Shown: piece after piece, positions 5,640 to 7,751 of the stretch
How the letters are laid out: every line of letters starts with the position of its first letter
Position numbering within the stretch: the first letter of the stretch is position 1
DNA from: Thermococcus sp.
Lineage (GTDB): Archaea; Methanobacteriota_B; Thermococci; Thermococcales; Thermococcaceae
Direction of reading: 5' to 3'
Length of the DNA: 7,751 nt
NCBI GenBank assembly: GCA_021160985.1
Contig: JAGHBN010000091.1
Coordinates: forward strand, 1 to 7,751
The notes under the pieces: model-generated
What the model was told of the DNA's origin: nothing
Seen by the model: only the letters and a program-made list of their open reading frames with translations
Database searches by the model: none
Program-made: the position numbers and the translations under genes

Positions 5640-7751
5640 ATGAATAAAAAGGCGTTAAGCGTCCTTATCGCGGTAGTAATGCTGGTTTCTGTAGTCCCAG
5701 CGGCTGTGCAGTGGGCGCCAGTGACGGCAGCCACGCCTAGTGTTCCAAGCTCAAGACTTCAAGGGAAGAATTCGCTGGTCTTGGATGAGATTCCAGGGTT
5801 CCGCAGGACGGGCATGATATGGGTGTCTCCTCAGGATTACGCCAGGGTTACGGGAATTCACTTCAAACCTCTGACGCCGGAGGCATTTAAGGAAGCCCTT
5901 GAAAACGCTCCTTTCTACCCGGGCAAGACCACTCCTCTGGCGAAGGGTGGCAGTCCTGCCATGACTACTCAGTCTCTCCCCGAATCAGTCTTCAACGATT
6001 TGTACCTACCCCCCATTGGGGATCAGGGTTACGTTGGTTCGTGCAACGCTTGGAGCTCCACCTACTACGTCTGGACCTACATGATCAACTGGTGGAGGGG
6101 CAACCCCTACCCGAGTTCCCCGGACGTCATAATGAACCCGACGTTCACCTACAACCTCATCAACGGCGGTGAAGATGGTGGTAGTCTAACATGGGATGCA
6201 ATGACCGTAATTTCAACCATTGGTGCAGTTCCACTGAGCGCATTCCCTCTCTATAACTACCCGCCGTTCCCGGAGGACTATTTATGGGTCTGGCCCAACC
6301 TTACCCAGTGGCTCATGGCCCCACACAACAGTGGAACTGAGGAAATGTACTGGTGGCAGTATTTTGATCCATACAACGAATATGCGCCGGACGGCCAGTG
6401 GTACATCCTGTACCTAGACAATGAGACCCAGTGGGAGTACCTGAAGGGACTCCTAGCTCAGGGCTATGTGGTTCAGTACGCGTACACTGTTACGCTGCCT
6501 TTCTATGCCGTTACACTATTCGAGAGTGCGGACGATATACTTGAACACCTTGACTACTATGCTGAATACGTAGCAAATGCTACCAATAACCAGACTTACT
6601 ATGAATGGGTCAACCAGACATACTTGAGCAACGAAACTTTCATCCAGGGGTTAAGGGACACTTTCATGAGGTACACCGTAACCGTTGCCTTCTACAACTT
6701 CACAAAAGAGACAGGATGGTGGAAGGTTTGGTCAAAATACATCGAAACCAAGTATGGTGAGCCCCTTGAATTCTATATGGGAGGCCACGCAGTTACGATT
6801 GTCGGCTACGACGACACCGTCGAGACTCCCGACGGTTATGGAGTCATAAAAATAGCAAACTCCTGGGGCAGTGACTGGGGTGACAACGGATACTTCTATG
6901 TAAGTTATGACGATATAAGATTTGGTGAGGAATCCTGGGGAATGGCGTGGGTCTACGTTCCAAAGGCGGCAAACTATACCCCCGAGCTGATGGCAGTAGT
7001 TGGCGTGGAGCACCCAGTAAGAGGGGAGGTAATTGACGGTACATACGACCCGGGGACTTATAAGATTGTTAAAGAGGCAGGCATACCTGTGGGGGTTGCA
7101 GTGGACGGTACCCCTGTCTACGAGTTCCCATACCTCAACTTCTGGATGGACTACGTGTCTACGGGTGACATTCCCTATTTCGCAAGTGACTTATCCCTCC
7201 TCATGGAGTACCTTCCACAGGCCCATCCGTTCCCAGACAGTCCAATGGCGTTTGATATCAGCAGTTTTGGAGAAGCTCTGGCTTACTACATGGAGACAAC
7301 CAACGAAACTCCACTAAAAGCCACCTTCTTTGTCAATGCGAGCGATATAGTTCCAGACGGTATCACAGGCAATGTAACTACATTTGAACTCCTTTACAGG
7401 CTCGGTAATAATTTCGTCACTCTTGTCGCCAATACCAGTGTAGTTCCAATACCTGACGGCGGATGGGCGCTGGTAACTGCGGAAGTACCAGTCGTTCAGT
7501 ACTGGGATAAAACAACCGCCAACGGCAGTTCAGTTAACTATGGAAGCTTCGACGTTGACGTGTTGAGCATTGTTCCACTGGATGGTGCTAAAGTCGTCAT
7601 CGACGAGAAGAGCTACCCGCTCAGTGCTGAGGAGGGTGGCTACTACTACTACGCAACTGCAGTTGACCAGAAGCTTGCCCTCCCGGCTGGAACATACAAC
7701 TACACCGTCGTCGTTACATACCCGAACGGCAAGGAGGTTGCCCTCGAGCAG
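5640..7751 (+). CDS. Secreted papain-family (C1A-type) cysteine protease with C-terminal extension, partial (right edge)
   Basis: All 704 visible codons are open and no stop is reached. Residues 1-31 form a Sec signal peptide (basic MNKK, hydrophobic core, A-x-A-like VTAA end). Residues about 32-115 look like a propeptide. The protease domain covers about 116-445 and has the papain set: Q129 (oxyanion hole) in IGDQGYVGSC, nucleophile C135, H383 in GGHAVTIVGYDD and N407 in NSWGSDWGDNGYF. C135 to H383 is 248 residues, against about 134 in papain, so there is an insertion of over 100 residues rich in Trp, Tyr and sequons. The Trp that follows the papain nucleophile is Asn here, and C135 is the only cysteine, so there are no disulfides. 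Residues 446-704 are a probably beta-rich extension of unknown role. Fourteen N-X-S/T sequons suggest a glycosylated extracellular enzyme. A C-terminal anchor may lie beyond the window. It has its own promoter. The family call is secure; the substrate is unknown. Confidence 0.93.
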   Translation, partial: MNKKALSVLIAVVMLVSVVPAAVQWAPVTAATPSVPSSRLQGKNSLVLDEIPGFRRTGMIWVSPQDYARVTGIHFKPLTPEAFKEALENAPFYPGKTTPLAKGGSPAMTTQSLPESVFNDLYLPPIGDQGYVGSCNAWSSTYYVWTYMINWWRGNPYPSSPDVIMNPTFTYNLINGGEDGGSLTWDAMTVISTIGAVPLSAFPLYNYPPFPEDYLWVWPNLTQWLMAPHNSGTEEMYWWQYFDPYNEYAPDGQWYILYLDNETQWEYLKGLLAQGYVVQYAYTVTLPFYAVTLFESADDILEHLDYYAEYVANATNNQTYYEWVNQTYLSNETFIQGLRDTFMRYTVTVAFYNFTKETGWWKVWSKYIETKYGEPLEFYMGGHAVTIVGYDDTVETPDGYGVIKIANSWGSDWGDNGYFYVSYDDIRFGEESWGMAWVYVPKAANYTPELMAVVGVEHPVRGEVIDGTYDPGTYKIVKEAGIPVGVAVDGTPVYEFPYLNFWMDYVSTGDIPYFASDLSLLMEYLPQAHPFPDSPMAFDISSFGEALAYYMETTNETPLKATFFVNASDIVPDGITGNVTTFELLYRLGNNFVTLVANTSVVPIPDGGWALVTAEVPVVQYWDKTTANGSSVNYGSFDVDVLSIVPLDGAKVVIDEKSYPLSAEEGGYYYYATAVDQKLALPAGTYNYTVVVTYPNGKEVALEQ

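Noticed and set aside
6732..7317. Small frames at 6732-7044 (minus) and 7033-7317 (plus)
   Set aside because: They overlap the protease, whose His and Asn motifs are encoded across this region in the true frame.

Overview
The window looks like chromosomal DNA from a hyperthermophilic archaeon of the order Thermococcales (Thermococcus/Pyrococcus type). The signs are an archaeal phosphoenolpyruvate synthase with a strong GGAGGG ribosome binding site, A+T-rich TATA boxes about 25 bp ahead of the inferred transcription starts, a sequence close to the Thermococcales glycolytic motif beside the PEP synthase promoter, and an archaeal STT3-like membrane protein. Placement is from protein and motif recognition only. 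No database search was possible.

Layout: four genes in two divergent pairs of directions. On the minus strand, positions 1-1685 hold the N-terminal 561 codons of ppsA (PEP synthase), cut by the left edge. A 188-bp gap (1686-1873) separates it from the gene upstream. The gap holds the ppsA promoter, a TGM-like palindrome, and a small inverted repeat plus a tandem 16/17-bp repeat just after the upstream gene's stop codon. Positions 1874-4333 (minus) encode an 819-residue polytopic STT3/GT-C-like protein that carries an alpha-toroid-like C-terminal domain. A short divergent promoter region (4334-4388) leads to a plus-strand gene (4389-5435) for a many-spanning membrane protein with weak resemblance to oligosaccharide (Wzy-type) polymerases. 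A 204-bp gap (5436-5639) with a clear BRE/TATA, an inverted repeat at the inferred start site and a perfect ribosome binding site precedes a secreted papain-family cysteine protease. The protease runs off the right edge (5640-7751, 704 codons seen).

How the genes may fit together: ppsA is a central gluconeogenic enzyme and appears to be a separate transcription unit. The STT3-like and polymerase-like genes share a divergent promoter region and may both act on lipid-linked or surface glycans. The neighbouring protease is exported and has 14 N-X-S/T sequons in the visible part, so it is a plausible glycoprotein. A functional link between it and the STT3-like protein is inference only. There are no tRNA, rRNA, CRISPR, insertion sequence or integrase signals. 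Nothing seen proves a new system. The best leads are the unusual STT3-like fusion with altered catalytic motifs, the divergent glycan-type gene pair, and the sequon-dense, single-cysteine protease.
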